64,000 nucleotides of DNA from Marinomonas flavescens. Its GTDB lineage: Bacteria > Pseudomonadota > Gammaproteobacteria > Pseudomonadales > Marinomonadaceae. A model generated the notes under the pieces. The model saw only the letters and a list, made by a program, of their open reading frames with translations. It did no database searches and had not been told where the DNA came from. Below, piece after piece: positions 1 through 9,470 of this stretch (its first letter is position 1; every line of letters starts with the position of its first letter). Both the position numbers and the translations under genes were made by a program. Location of the stretch: assembly GCF_004352835.1 (NCBI RefSeq), contig NZ_SJSB01000001.1:412407-476406 (forward strand), read 5' to 3'.

Positions 1-692
1 CTAAAGTGGTAGTGAAACGTCGTCAGAAGCAAGTCGGCAAAACACAATATGAAAAACTTGATCAGTCGCAGCACGAAATGGTTGTGGGAGAGTACGGGTG
101 TGATTTTATTGTTAATCTTAAAGATTACTTAGACACAGGCTTGTTCTTAGATCACCGTCCAGTTCGTAAATTGATTCAGGATCGAGCTAACGGAAAACGT
201 TTTCTAAATCTATTTTGTTACACGGCAACGGCTTCAGTCCATGCGGGCCAAGGCGGAGCAAGAAGTACTTACAGTGTTGATATGTCAAACACGTATACTG
301 AATGGGCGCGTCGTAACATTGAGCTGAATGAGTTCTCGCCTCGTGACCATAAAGTAGAGCGTGCTGATTGTTTTGAATGGTTACGGACTAATAAAGATAA
401 GTTTGACTTTATTTTTATGGACCCACCAACGTTCTCTAATTCAAAGAAAATGTCTGAAGTATTGGATATTCAGAGAGATCATGGTGAACTAGTGCGTTTG
501 GCTATGGCAAGATTATCGAAAAAGGGCGAGTTGATTTTTTCTAATAATTACCGTCGCTTTGTTCTTGATGATTCGTTAGTTGCTGAGTTCGATGTGGATA
601 ATGTGACTAAGCAAACGATGGATCCTGATTTCGAACGTAATACCAAAATCCATCAGTGCTGGATTATTCGACATAAGAAAGTAGCTGAGTAG
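1..692 (+). CDS. rlmKL: 23S rRNA methyltransferase RlmKL, C-terminal part (5' truncated by window)
   Basis: Open from the left edge in frame (first whole codon at base 3), so only the C-terminal RlmK half is present, about 230 residues. It carries a class I SAM-binding motif FLNLFCYTATASVHAG and the DPPTFSNS catalytic-type loop. RlmK makes m7G2069 in 23S rRNA; the missing N-terminal THUMP/RlmL half makes m2G2445. The HRPVRKLI and YRRF motifs also match the family. The stop is TAG at 690-692, and a 90-base spacer leads to purU. I expect an intact gene continuing upstream. Confidence 0.9.
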   Translation, partial: KVVVKRRQKQVGKTQYEKLDQSQHEMVVGEYGCDFIVNLKDYLDTGLFLDHRPVRKLIQDRANGKRFLNLFCYTATASVHAGQGGARSTYSVDMSNTYTEWARRNIELNEFSPRDHKVERADCFEWLRTNKDKFDFIFMDPPTFSNSKKMSEVLDIQRDHGELVRLAMARLSKKGELIFSNNYRRFVLDDSLVAEFDVDNVTKQTMDPDFERNTKIHQCWIIRHKKVAE

Positions 693-782
693 AAACAGAA
701 TTAGGCTGTTTTATTTTGCTTGAATCACGTTAACTAATATGTGTGCTACGTATTAAATTGTATAGGTTTATAAGTTTTTAAA

Positions 783-1640
783 ATGAGAAAAACATTTCGC
801 CTTGTTATTAGTTGCCCAGACCGTACCGGTATAGTTGCCGCGGTGGCTCAATTTATTAATGATCGTAAAGGGTCTATTGCTGAGGCCAGCCATTATACTG
901 ATTTGGAATCTAAGTGGTTCTTTATGCGTCATGACATTGACGCTGACTCTTTATCCATGGATGTCGATACTTTTCGCCAAGAGTTTGCGTCTGTCGCAGA
1001 AGAATTTGATATGCGCTGGTATGTGAAAGACAGTGAGGTTAAGCCAAAGATTATGTTGTTGGCGACTAAGGAATCACATTGTCTAAACGATATTATGCAT
1101 CGTTGGCATACGGGGGAGTTGAACTGCGATATTGTCGGTGTCATAGCGAATCATGAAGCACTTCGTTCTATGGTGGAATGGTACAATATTCCGTATCACT
1201 GCATTACGGTACCGAAAGAGAATAAAATGCCGGCCTTTCAAGAAATTGAAGCCTGCATTGATAACGCTCAGGCTGATACGATTGTTTTGGCGCGCTATAT
1301 GCAAATTTTCCCTGAATATTTGTGTGAAAAGTATCGTCATCAAGTGATTAATATACATCATAGTTTTTTGCCTTCTTTCATTGGTGCTAAGCCTTATCAT
1401 CAAGCAGCGGTACGCGGTGTTAAGTTGATCGGGGCGACGTGTCACTATGTGACAGCAGATTTGGATGCAGGTCCTATTATTGAGCAGGATGTAATTCGTG
1501 TTCGTCATAGTCACACGGCGGCAGATATGGTTCGTCTAGGCAAAGATATTGAGAAGCTTGTTTTATCCAAAGGCTTGCGTTATCACTTAGAAGATCGAGT
1601 CTTGGTTCATGGAAACAAAACCATAGTATTCGCTGATTAG
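783..1640 (+). CDS. purU: Formyltetrahydrofolate deformylase PurU
   Basis: A full-length 285-residue PurU. It hydrolyses 10-formyl-THF to formate and THF, balancing the one-carbon pool and feeding PurT. An N-terminal ACT domain (residues 1-80, RLVISCPDRTGIVAAVA) is followed by a formyltransferase fold. The Asn-His catalytic segment NIHHSFLPSFIGAKPYHQA lies near residue 190, and the conserved DAGPIIEQD lies near residue 229. The ATG at 783 gives a normal N-terminus for the family. It stands alone between rlmKL and a hairpin terminator. Confidence 0.96.
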   Translation: MRKTFRLVISCPDRTGIVAAVAQFINDRKGSIAEASHYTDLESKWFFMRHDIDADSLSMDVDTFRQEFASVAEEFDMRWYVKDSEVKPKIMLLATKESHCLNDIMHRWHTGELNCDIVGVIANHEALRSMVEWYNIPYHCITVPKENKMPAFQEIEACIDNAQADTIVLARYMQIFPEYLCEKYRHQVINIHHSFLPSFIGAKPYHQAAVRGVKLIGATCHYVTADLDAGPIIEQDVIRVRHSHTAADMVRLGKDIEKLVLSKGLRYHLEDRVLVHGNKTIVFAD

Positions 1641-1672
1641 CTTACTTTGTGACGGAGCGACAGGCGTTTTAT

Positions 1673-1701
1673 AAAAAGAAGGCGATAGGGCCTTCTTTTT
1701 T
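1673..1701 (+). terminator. Rho-independent terminator of purU
   Basis: An 11-bp stem AAAAAGAAGGC / GCCTTCTTTTT runs into a T tract, starting 33 bases after the purU stop. It has the typical form of an intrinsic terminator. Confidence 0.85.
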
Positions 1702-1888
1702 GTTTCTAAGCGCATTTTTCTAAGTGCAGTTGAGTCTATTTATTGAAAAGAAAAGCGATAAATAATTGTTTCTTGAAAAGAAAAGTAGTCAAACGGTAGA
1801 TTTTAGTATGCTCACTTCTTGTTCTATTGATTATTGGCTATAGTTAAACAGAATCATCTTAAATAGAGACGGCTCTGAGAGGAACATT

Positions 1889-2149
1889 ATGAAACTAAAA
1901 TTAACACCAACTCAAAACTTATGTGTCGGTTTTTTAGAATCAGGCTTTGAGGTTGTTCGGTTAGATGAACAATTTTATTTTGTAAAAGGTGATAAGCGTC
2001 AAAAAGTATTGCCTAAAACATTAGATGCCTTGGTGAGTCGTGGTGCTTTAAAGTACACAGAGCAGGGTGACTACCTTCTTAGTGAAGAGTTTATGAACCA
2101 TCGTAAAGAAATGCGATCGCTTGTTAAGCACCGCGTCACTCATCACTAA
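1889..2149 (+). CDS. Small uncharacterised protein (86 aa)
   Basis: I do not recognise a family. The ATG is preceded by GAGAGGAAC at ribosome-binding distance, and the codon use is like the neighbours, so it is probably expressed. The protein is soluble, basic and without a signal peptide: an N-terminal MKLKLTPTQ, a hydrophobic middle and a His/Arg-rich tail ending HRVTHH. The layout (a short helical segment, then a KGDKRQKVLPKTLDAL stretch) could be a small winged-helix fold, but that is a guess. It is monocistronic and convergent with the DUF3549 gene. Confidence 0.7.
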   Translation: MKLKLTPTQNLCVGFLESGFEVVRLDEQFYFVKGDKRQKVLPKTLDALVSRGALKYTEQGDYLLSEEFMNHRKEMRSLVKHRVTHH

Positions 2150-2185
2150 AGTACATTATTATAAAGTACATCGTTAAGGTTAATG

Positions 2186-2211
2186 GCCCGCAGCAAACAC
2201 TTGCTGCGGGC
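2186..2211. terminator. Bidirectional hairpin between convergent genes
   Basis: A perfect 11-bp stem GCCCGCAGCAA / TTGCTGCGGGC with loop ACAC sits between the convergent 86-aa gene and the DUF3549 gene. No long T run follows on either strand, so it may only be a transcript-end stabiliser. Confidence 0.5.
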
Positions 2212-2220
2212 TAAGTTCGT

Positions 2221-3288
2221 TTATTGGACCGAGGTAGGTGTTTGCGTAAATAAATGGCTTACAGCCTGTGCTAAACGTGGGCTTATGCGATCACTTTTGA
2301 ATAAATCCCATAATGGTTGTCTTGTCTCTGGCTGGTGGCTAAGTTCAATGGAAACATGCTTAAATGCCACGTATGCGTCGTCTCTATGTGCCAGCTTTTC
2401 CATGATGATTCTTAGCAGTTGAGGGCTCTTAGCTAGCCAATGAGGGCATTTTGCAGCAAGAGCGACAATAGGGTGAGTCTGCTCGTCTGAGCATTCGTTT
2501 AGATTGCCTAGTATTCCAAATAATGGCAGTAACAGATTGTCATCCAATTCAGTACGGGATAAGGCTCTAATATAGCTGGCTTGCATTAAGCTATCTTGTT
2601 CTTGAAGTAGCTTATCTATAATGGTTAAAGACAAATCAGCGGGTAATATTTCATGTTCTAAGGCGTGACAAAGAGCGCTAACAAAGGGCGTTGGTGCTTG
2701 CTTAATTGCGCGAGAAGCCAATGCTAAGTAGCGTGTGTCGTGAATTTTAACTGCTAATTCCGCAATGCCTTGTAGACCAAGTTTTTGCCATTCTTCGCCA
2801 TCGATTATCTCATTTGATAAGTACTGCACAACATCCTGGAAATATTGAGATTGAGCCCCGTTCAGATTGGTCGCTAATATTGCATGGAAGCTTGCCATAC
2901 GCTCTTGATCTGGCTTGTAGACATATGGGTTATCTTCGAGGGCTTCAGATAAGCCAGTGGCTTCTCCTTTATTCATAATCTTATCGACAATAGACTTTAT
3001 AAAATGATCCCGTGTTCCTAAATTTAAACAGCCGGTCTCATCGAGAGGCAGTTTAATAAACCAAATAACACCGGTATCACTGGCTTCTTTCTTGTCGGTA
3101 TTTTTGTTTTTTAAAAAACAGGCCAGCCATGCGCATTGACGAAAAGGGAAAGGGTAAGCTTGTTGTTTTTTATCAAACTGAATGACTTGCTGTGGAGTGA
3201 TTTTTCTAATATGCCGGCCAAGATCATAAAAGGTGGCATCACAGCCAACTAACTCAAAAAGATCACAAAGCGATTCAATGTTTTTCAT
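2221..3288 (-). CDS. DUF3549 family protein
   Basis: A 355-residue cytosolic protein. Its N-terminal block (MKNIESLCDLFELVGCD, FDLGRHI-like YDLGRHIRKI, FPFRQCAWLACF) matches my recollection of the gammaproteobacterial DUF3549 family, which has no known function. The C-terminal two thirds is a run of amphipathic helices with Leu/Ala-rich repeats resembling HEAT-like packing. No signal peptide or membrane segment. It is monocistronic and divergent from the yqcC-like gene, with about 100 AT-rich bases between them holding both promoters. Confidence 0.7.
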   Translation of the reverse strand: MKNIESLCDLFELVGCDATFYDLGRHIRKITPQQVIQFDKKQQAYPFPFRQCAWLACFLKNKNTDKKEASDTGVIWFIKLPLDETGCLNLGTRDHFIKSIVDKIMNKGEATGLSEALEDNPYVYKPDQERMASFHAILATNLNGAQSQYFQDVVQYLSNEIIDGEEWQKLGLQGIAELAVKIHDTRYLALASRAIKQAPTPFVSALCHALEHEILPADLSLTIIDKLLQEQDSLMQASYIRALSRTELDDNLLLPLFGILGNLNECSDEQTHPIVALAAKCPHWLAKSPQLLRIIMEKLAHRDDAYVAFKHVSIELSHQPETRQPLWDLFKSDRISPRLAQAVSHLFTQTPTSVQ

Positions 3289-3388
3289 GGTAAATTACAG
3301 ACTCATTTGATTAATAGCATCATAGTTAAGGTGGTGATAATGAAAGAAATATTACATCATATTACCGTTTTTTATTGGAGAAATCAGG

Positions 3389-3736
3389 TTGAATAATGAG
3401 TTCGAAAATCATTATGTTTTAGCGGACATGTTGTTAGAGTTGGAAATTGCTTTAAGAGAATGTGGTGTTTGGGAATGCGATCAACCCAGTTTAGAGGCAT
3501 TGGCAAGTGTTGAGCCATTTTGTATTGATACCATGGATTTTTCACAATGGTTAAGGTTTGTCATGATTGAGCGCTTTAAAAGTATTTTAGAGGCGGGCGC
3601 CACTCTACCAACGCGTTGTCAAATTTCCCCGATGGCGACTGAAGCCTTTAAGCTTTATTCCCACGGCCATGTATCCAAAATAGTAAAGGTGATTGATAAT
3701 ATTGACGATCATTTGAATCGACAAAATCAGGACTAA
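3389..3736 (+). CDS. YqcC family protein (DUF446)
   Basis: A 115-residue YqcC-like protein. The fingerprints are an N-terminal helix (LADMLLELEIALRECGVWE), P-S-x-EALAS..PFCIDTM-F-QWLRFVMIERF and LPTRCQISPMATEAF. In E. coli yqcC sits next to truC, and its function is unknown. The start is a TTG at 3389, eight bases after TTGGAG; the nearby ATG at 3396 is out of frame. Its TAA overlaps the next ATG by one base (TAATG), so the two genes are translationally coupled. Confidence 0.82.
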   Translation: MNNEFENHYVLADMLLELEIALRECGVWECDQPSLEALASVEPFCIDTMDFSQWLRFVMIERFKSILEAGATLPTRCQISPMATEAFKLYSHGHVSKIVKVIDNIDDHLNRQNQD

Positions 3737-4581
3737 TGAGTATGAACTCTCCTTATATAAATGATCTTTTATGGCTTATGGAAGGTCACTTTATTGAGAG
3801 TGATATTGACCTTTCCTTATACTGGAAAGAGGGATGGGAAGAAGATTTTCAGATTCTTTCGACTGCTCCAGAGTCTCTAGAGCAGGTTGTTCGCTCCTGT
3901 AAGTCACATTTTCTAGGGTGCTATTTTGAAGTGTTATTTTCGTTTGCGATTCGGCATTTTTCTACCTTAACCGTACTTCTTGAACATGTACAAATTTCAG
4001 AGCAAGGAAAAACGCTAGGTGAAGTTGATATGCTGGTGGAAACCCCAGAAGGGGAGCTGCTGCAATTTGAAATAGCCATTAAATTTTATTTGGAGCGGCC
4101 AGACCTTTACCCTGATCATTGGATTGGGCCTAATAAAAACGACAGTTTGAGGCAAAAAGTATCTCGCGCTAGGAGTCATCAATTAACAATTTTTGATACT
4201 GATTGTGCCAAAACGCAGTGTCAAAATGTTATAAAAGACCGTCCGATAAAAACCTGCTTGTTAATTTATGGGCGATTGTACTTGTCTTTAAATAATAGTA
4301 GCAATGTAGCTGAGCGGATTGAAAATACACAGTTTGGAGGATGGGTTTATGCCTCCAAAGCGGAGAAATTATTTTCTGATTTTCCTTGTGTTATGCTAGC
4401 AGAAAAGCCACATTGGTTGTCATTACAAAACTTTACTCGTTCTTGCTCGCTATCTACGACAGAATGGATTGAAAACTTAAAAATTGACTCTCGGCCAAAA
4501 TATTTATGTTTGTGGCAAAAATCTAAAGGTGCCCCATCGAAACCTGCATATAGTATCTTTGTTGTGCCTGATGCTTGGTGA
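3736..4581 (+). CDS. DUF1853 family protein, possible PD-(D/E)XK-like fold
   Basis: A 281-residue protein. The segment GEVDMLVETPEGELLQFEI followed by AIKFYL (D98, E112, K116) is characteristic of DUF1853 and looks like a PD-(D/E)XK nuclease core, although the spacing E-x3-K is not the classic E-x-K. An upstream helix supplies Glu (HFLGCYFEVLFSFAI). The function is unknown and nuclease activity is only inferred. It is coupled to the yqcC-like gene by a TAATG overlap. The next gene starts 61 bases downstream and may share the transcript. Confidence 0.72.
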   Translation: MSMNSPYINDLLWLMEGHFIESDIDLSLYWKEGWEEDFQILSTAPESLEQVVRSCKSHFLGCYFEVLFSFAIRHFSTLTVLLEHVQISEQGKTLGEVDMLVETPEGELLQFEIAIKFYLERPDLYPDHWIGPNKNDSLRQKVSRARSHQLTIFDTDCAKTQCQNVIKDRPIKTCLLIYGRLYLSLNNSSNVAERIENTQFGGWVYASKAEKLFSDFPCVMLAEKPHWLSLQNFTRSCSLSTTEWIENLKIDSRPKYLCLWQKSKGAPSKPAYSIFVVPDAW

Positions 4582-4642
4582 TGAGCAGTTTGTACCGGAT
4601 TTAAAATACGCCTTCCACTGTATGAAGTAGAATGAAAATCGA

Positions 4643-6658
4643 ATGACAATATGTCCTAACTTGTTAAGCCGTAAAGTTAGTAATCCTTCTTGGGTTATTG
4701 ATATTAAGCACGCAAATATTTCTTGGTGTAACCAAGATGCGAAGTGGCTATTCAGCCGATTTTTTGGCATCGATGACCTTTCATTGCTTAAAGTGGATGA
4801 AAAACTTTTACTTCGTCTTCAGCAGTTTTCACAACATCAATCTATTGGCGCAACACTCAATTTTAGTTGGTCTCATTCAACCACAGCGAAAGATTACTGT
4901 GAATGTATTGGTACATTGATTTCTCTAGGCGGTGATCGCAAAGGTGTTTCAGTCAAGGCGAAAATACGAGAGCCGAGCCAAGTGACTGTTAATAAATCTT
5001 TGGATCTAGCTTGGTCTTCTTTTGAAACAATTAAGCGCTTTAAAACATTACCAATGGCTATTTTTGATGGTCAGGGTTGTCGCGTTGAAGTAAATGAAAG
5101 TTTTAAGAAAATATTTGGTGAAGTGGAAAAAATAGAAGACCTTTTTGTTGTCTCTAGTGCCGTGCATAGCATTATGGCGTCTTTATCCGAGCAGGAATTA
5201 TTAACCCAAGAAATACGCTTATCTACGTTAAGTGGAATACGCTGGTACCAAATAGAACTGTGTTATCAAATATCGAGCGATAGGGTTTTTCTTTTGACTC
5301 ATGATGTTCAAGAGAAAAGAGACCATGATGTCGCGCTCTATCGACTAAATAATTATGATTCTCTAACGAATTTGCCTAATCGAAATTTGCTCTATAGTCA
5401 GTTAGAAGGCGCTTTAGTGAATGCTCGTAAAAGAAATTTAAAATTCGGTGTTTTATATTTCGATTTAGACTGTTTTAAAGTGGTGAATGATACATTTAGT
5501 CATAGAGTTGGTGATGAATTGATCCAGCAAGTGGCTGAAAGAATTAAAAGCATAATACCTCAACGAGCGTGTTTATACCGTTTAGGAGGAGATGAGTTTG
5601 TTATTGTTCAAGAGCATGCTGAAATAGATGACTTAATTTCGATTGCTGACATGATAATGAAAAACTCAATTAAGCCTTATCCAGTTTCTCAGATGGAAAT
5701 GATGATTACGGCCAGTATGGGCATAGCCAGCTATCCAGAACATGGTGAGGATATTGATCATCTACTAAAAAATGCGGATGCTGCTATGTATCGGGCAAAA
5801 TCCATTGGTCATAACTCTTATTCTATTTATGAGAGTGATATGAACGATAATATTCGAGCGCATTTAACCTTGGGAGGAGGGCTTCGTAAGGCAATAGAAG
5901 AAGAGCAATTTGAGCTTTTTTACCAACCTAAGATACGTTTGTCAGATGAAGTAACGGTTGGTGCTGAAGCATTGATTCGTTGGATGCATCCTGAATTAGG
6001 CATGATTAGCCCAGATAAATTTATCCCTTTAGCAGAAGAGAGTGGCTTGATTCTTCCATTGGGAGAATGGGTTCTTCGTCGTGCTTGTCTTCAGTTAAAA
6101 GAATGGCGAGAGCAAGGTTTTCCTCCTATTAGCTTGTCTGTTAACTTATCTGGTCGACAGTTTATGCAATCTGATCTTGTGGAAATGGTAGGCCAAATTC
6201 TAGAAGAAACAGGTGTAGATCCAAAATATTTAGAACTAGAATTAACAGAAAGTATGCTGATGGCGGATGCACAGCAAACGATTGAGAAACTTCATGCTTT
6301 TCGAAAACTGGGCCTGACGTTGTCAATTGATGATTTTGGAACAGGTTATTCTTCACTAGCATACTTGAAAAAATTCCCTATACAGACGTTAAAAATAGAC
6401 CGTTCTTTCGTCAATGATTTGGGGGTAAACAGTGACGATAACGCCATTGTTAAAGCCACTATCGCAATGGCAAATAGCTTAAATTTAAAGGTTATTGCGG
6501 AAGGGGTAGAAAATCGAGCGCAAATTGATGTGCTTAATGGATACAAGTGTGAAGAGGTGCAAGGCTATCTTTTTGCCCGGCCGATGAGTAATAGCGACTT
6601 TTCCTCTTATATGAATATTAATGTTATGGGGCAAGCATCAATGCTGGCTGTTCATTAA
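4643..6658 (+). CDS. PAS-GGDEF-EAL c-di-GMP turnover protein
   Basis: A 671-residue soluble protein with no transmembrane segment. Residues 1-130 are unassigned, a PAS-like sensory domain lies at about 135-230, then GGDEF (RLGGDEF, residues 313-319) and EAL (EAL at 442-444). The GGDEF active site is canonical but has no RxxD inhibitory site upstream (RACL there). The EAL domain keeps ELTES, the IDDFGTGYSS loop, KIDRSFV and AEGVE, so both synthesis and hydrolysis of c-di-GMP look possible. The Shine-Dalgarno is weak. The signal sensed is not visible in the sequence. Confidence 0.93.
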   Translation: MTICPNLLSRKVSNPSWVIDIKHANISWCNQDAKWLFSRFFGIDDLSLLKVDEKLLLRLQQFSQHQSIGATLNFSWSHSTTAKDYCECIGTLISLGGDRKGVSVKAKIREPSQVTVNKSLDLAWSSFETIKRFKTLPMAIFDGQGCRVEVNESFKKIFGEVEKIEDLFVVSSAVHSIMASLSEQELLTQEIRLSTLSGIRWYQIELCYQISSDRVFLLTHDVQEKRDHDVALYRLNNYDSLTNLPNRNLLYSQLEGALVNARKRNLKFGVLYFDLDCFKVVNDTFSHRVGDELIQQVAERIKSIIPQRACLYRLGGDEFVIVQEHAEIDDLISIADMIMKNSIKPYPVSQMEMMITASMGIASYPEHGEDIDHLLKNADAAMYRAKSIGHNSYSIYESDMNDNIRAHLTLGGGLRKAIEEEQFELFYQPKIRLSDEVTVGAEALIRWMHPELGMISPDKFIPLAEESGLILPLGEWVLRRACLQLKEWREQGFPPISLSVNLSGRQFMQSDLVEMVGQILEETGVDPKYLELELTESMLMADAQQTIEKLHAFRKLGLTLSIDDFGTGYSSLAYLKKFPIQTLKIDRSFVNDLGVNSDDNAIVKATIAMANSLNLKVIAEGVENRAQIDVLNGYKCEEVQGYLFARPMSNSDFSSYMNINVMGQASMLAVH

Positions 6659-6791
6659 GCGCTAATATTATGTAGGCAATATGTAAAATACCGTCCTATA
6701 TAGACGCTTTTGTTTTTCTAAGTGTTAGTTGACTTGTTAATAAAGCGATATCCCCATAAAATAATGCAAAATTATATTCATCGGAAATATT

Positions 6792-7655
6792 TTGCCAACG
6801 TTTGAACATCTCTCCTGCCCAATTGACAGATTACCGCTGAGCCTTCAAGAGCGAAGTTTGGTCTGTGCTCACGGACACTCCTTTGATATAGCCAAATCGG
6901 GTTATATCAATCTATTACCAGTCCAAAATAAGCGTTCCAAAGACCCTGGCGACAGTAAGGACATGGTTTCTTACCGACAGTTCTTTTTAAACCTTGGTCA
7001 TTACTTTCCTGTAGTCAAAAACATTATTGATCAGTGGCCTGATGATTTTACTGGAAGCGCCGCTTGTCGTATTTTAGATGCCGGATGTGGCGAAGGATAT
7101 TATCTTCACCATTTAGCTGACGAGTTTAAAAAGCAGGAGTTAAAGACACATCGTTTAGGTTTAGATATTTCAAAATGGGCAGTCGCCGCGGCCAGTAAGC
7201 GAGACAAAGAGACCACTTGGATAGTGGGCAGTAACGCAAGCTTGCCCATGCCAGATGCTTGCTTGGATGTGGTGCTATGCTTGTTTGGTTTTCCGGTGTT
7301 TAGTGAATTTCATCGAACGCTTTCTGAGCGAGGCTATCTATTGCTGGTTGAGTCCGGTGAAGATCATCTAATCGAGTTGCGTCAAATCCTTTATCCAAGC
7401 ATACACCCCTTTAAAGAAACGCACAGTAGCGGTGTTGACGGTTTTAAACTGGTTAAAGAAAGCTCGCTTCATTATCCGTTTACTTTGAATTCGCAAGATG
7501 AAATACAACACCTCTTATGTATGACACCGCATATACACAAAGCCTCTTATGAGGGGAAGGAAGCGGTGAAAAAATTAAGCACACTAAATTTAACTGCAAA
7601 CATTAATTTTCGTTGGTATCAAAAAACGATAGTGGGAGATCATAATGCCGAATAG
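6792..7655 (+). CDS. rlmA: 23S rRNA (guanine-N1)-methyltransferase RlmA-like
   Basis: A 287-residue RlmA/RrmA homologue, the enzyme that makes m1G745 in 23S rRNA. The family hallmarks are an N-terminal zinc finger, AKSGYINLLPVQNKRSKDPG, FLNLGHYFPV and a SAM-binding ILDAGCGEGYYL. The start is taken as TTG at 6792; an in-frame ATT lies just before it and no ATG fits. The zinc site is unusual: Cys9, Asp12, Cys25 and His29, where E. coli has four ligands C-C-C-H, so the second Cys is Asp. The last 11 bases overlap the carbonic anhydrase start. Confidence 0.88.
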   Translation: MPTFEHLSCPIDRLPLSLQERSLVCAHGHSFDIAKSGYINLLPVQNKRSKDPGDSKDMVSYRQFFLNLGHYFPVVKNIIDQWPDDFTGSAACRILDAGCGEGYYLHHLADEFKKQELKTHRLGLDISKWAVAAASKRDKETTWIVGSNASLPMPDACLDVVLCLFGFPVFSEFHRTLSERGYLLLVESGEDHLIELRQILYPSIHPFKETHSSGVDGFKLVKESSLHYPFTLNSQDEIQHLLCMTPHIHKASYEGKEAVKKLSTLNLTANINFRWYQKTIVGDHNAE

Positions 7656-8277
7656 TTTGAATCATCTTTTTCAGAAAAATAGAGAATGGGCTGAAAAAGT
7701 TAACAAAGATGACCCTACTTTTTTTGAGACGTTGTCTCAGCAACAAAAGCCAGAATATTTGTGGATTGGCTGTGCAGACAGCCGTGTGCCCGCCAACCAA
7801 ATTGTTGATTTACTTCCGGGTGAAGTTTTTGTACATCGAAACATAGCCAATGTCGTTGTTCATACTGATCTTAACTGCTTATCTGTTATTCAATTCGCCG
7901 TTGATGTACTGAAAGTTAAACACATCATGGTTGTTGGTCATTACGGTTGTGGTGGCATTCAGGCTGCGATGGACGCCGATGAGCTTGGTTTGGTTGATAA
8001 TTGGTTGCGCCATATTAAAGATGTGTATCGTCTTCATAAGCAAGAAGTAGACAGTATTGAAGATAATCATCAGCGTTATGATCGGATGTGCGAATTGAAT
8101 GTAATGGAGCAAGTCTCTCATGTTGCACAAAGTAGTATCGTTCAAAATGCTTGGAAGAGTGGGCAAGAGCTACATGTACATGGTTGGTGTTACAGCATTA
8201 AAAATGGTTTTGTGACGGACCTTGAAACAACGCTTTCAAATGTAGAAGCGGCTAAAAATAAGCTTAATGAGTTATAG
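7645..8277 (+). CDS. can: Beta-class carbonic anhydrase
   Basis: A 210-residue beta carbonic anhydrase interconverting CO2 and bicarbonate in the cytosol. The zinc ligands are Cys43 and Asp45 (GCADSRVPA) and His99 and Cys102 (GHYGCGG). The protein matches E. coli Can in length and motif order, including VFVHRNIANVV. It overlaps rlmA by 11 bases, with a Shine-Dalgarno GGGAG inside the rlmA 3' end, so it is probably co-transcribed. It is followed by a strong terminator. Confidence 0.95.
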   Translation: MPNSLNHLFQKNREWAEKVNKDDPTFFETLSQQQKPEYLWIGCADSRVPANQIVDLLPGEVFVHRNIANVVVHTDLNCLSVIQFAVDVLKVKHIMVVGHYGCGGIQAAMDADELGLVDNWLRHIKDVYRLHKQEVDSIEDNHQRYDRMCELNVMEQVSHVAQSSIVQNAWKSGQELHVHGWCYSIKNGFVTDLETTLSNVEAAKNKLNEL

Positions 8278-8308
8278 ATAGTACTTACTAATACATAATA
8301 TTTAGATA

Positions 8309-8347
8309 TAAAAAAACGAGTATTCATCATGCTCGTTTTTTTTATAT
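8309..8347 (+). terminator. Terminator after carbonic anhydrase
   Basis: A stem AAAAAAACGAG / CTCGTTTTTTT with loop TATTCATCATG and T8 after it, about 35 bases downstream of the stop. It is A/T-symmetric and so could act in both directions. Confidence 0.85.
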
Positions 8348-8435
8348 TAATACTTACAGATTAATCACTTACAGATTAAGTACCTACAGACTAATTGCCA
8401 ACACTTCTTCTTTTAAAGAAGAAAGCCAATGTATT

Positions 8436-9389
8436 CTATAGGCTATGATTTTCTGCAATGGCTCTCGCACAACCAGCAATGGTGGATCTTATCCAAATAT
8501 GGCCGGGATCATGTTGTAATAAAGGGCTCCAAAGCATCTTTAGTTCCACCGGTGGAATATCAAAAGGCGGTGGTAGCACAATCACGTTTTTATTACCTTC
8601 CATTAGTTTGGTTGCTAACGATGGTAGTGTTGCAATAAGGCCGAGTTGCTCAGTTGCCCTCATTGCGACATTGTAGTTTCGAGTAAATAATCGGATGTTG
8701 CGTTTATAGCCTAAATCCGCGAGTGAACTGTCTACCCAACCCAGTTTTTGAACTTCTTCAGGTTGAATGCCAACACCAACACCAAAGCCGGTCTTACTCA
8801 CCCACACATGGGGAGACGCAAGATAGGTTTCTAAGGTGAAGTTTTTCGCAATGTCTGAATTGGCAGGCACTAAGCAAGAGAAGCGGTCTACCCAGACAGA
8901 TTTCTGATGAAACGACTGTGGCAGCGTTTCAAAGCGGTTGATCACCAAGTCGACTTTGCCTTTTTCTACATCGTGAAAACTCACGTCGCTTGGGTTCATG
9001 ACGTCAAGAATGACGTTTGGTGCTTCGCTTTGTAGTTTCTTCATTAAAGGCGGAATCAGTGTTGCTTCAGCGTAATCGCTGGCCATGATTCGAAACACGC
9101 GAGAGCTGGATTCTGCCTCAAAGCTTTGACCCAGATGAAGTACTTCATCGACAGATTGTAGAATGCGCTGTACGCGAGGCTGTAATTGTATAGACAGAGC
9201 AGTAGGCATCATGCCATCGCTAGTACGAACCAATAAAGGGTCGTGAAACAGATCTCTTAATCGTCGTAGACCATTGCTCATAGCTGGTTGGGTAATACCA
9301 AGCTGATTAGCCGCGTGAGTGACATTTTGCTCTCGTAAAAGAGAGTCTAAATAACGAAGTAAGTTAAGATCTATTTTATCTAACTGCAT
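8436..9389 (-). CDS. LysR-type transcriptional regulator
   Basis: A LysR regulator of about 317 residues. The N-terminal winged helix is LDKIDLNLLRYLDSLLREQN, THAANQLGITQPAMSNGLRRL and DPLLVR, closest in style to the NodD/PcpR-like branch. A two-lobe effector domain follows. The start is uncertain: the frame stays open upstream to a TTG at 9440 with ATGs at 9425 and 9422, none with a good Shine-Dalgarno. I chose the ATG at 9389, which gives the usual LysR N-terminus. It is downstream of, and on the same strand as, the AGE epimerase gene. Confidence 0.87.
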   Translation of the reverse strand: MQLDKIDLNLLRYLDSLLREQNVTHAANQLGITQPAMSNGLRRLRDLFHDPLLVRTSDGMMPTALSIQLQPRVQRILQSVDEVLHLGQSFEAESSSRVFRIMASDYAEATLIPPLMKKLQSEAPNVILDVMNPSDVSFHDVEKGKVDLVINRFETLPQSFHQKSVWVDRFSCLVPANSDIAKNFTLETYLASPHVWVSKTGFGVGVGIQPEEVQKLGWVDSSLADLGYKRNIRLFTRNYNVAMRATEQLGLIATLPSLATKLMEGNKNVIVLPPPFDIPPVELKMLWSPLLQHDPGHIWIRSTIAGCARAIAENHSL

Positions 9390-9470
9390 AAGGGGCTCAT
9401 GTCGATTAGCATTGGGCTGCATCATACTGCATTTTATCAATGAATAGAACGATGAGCCTCAATATTGCCG

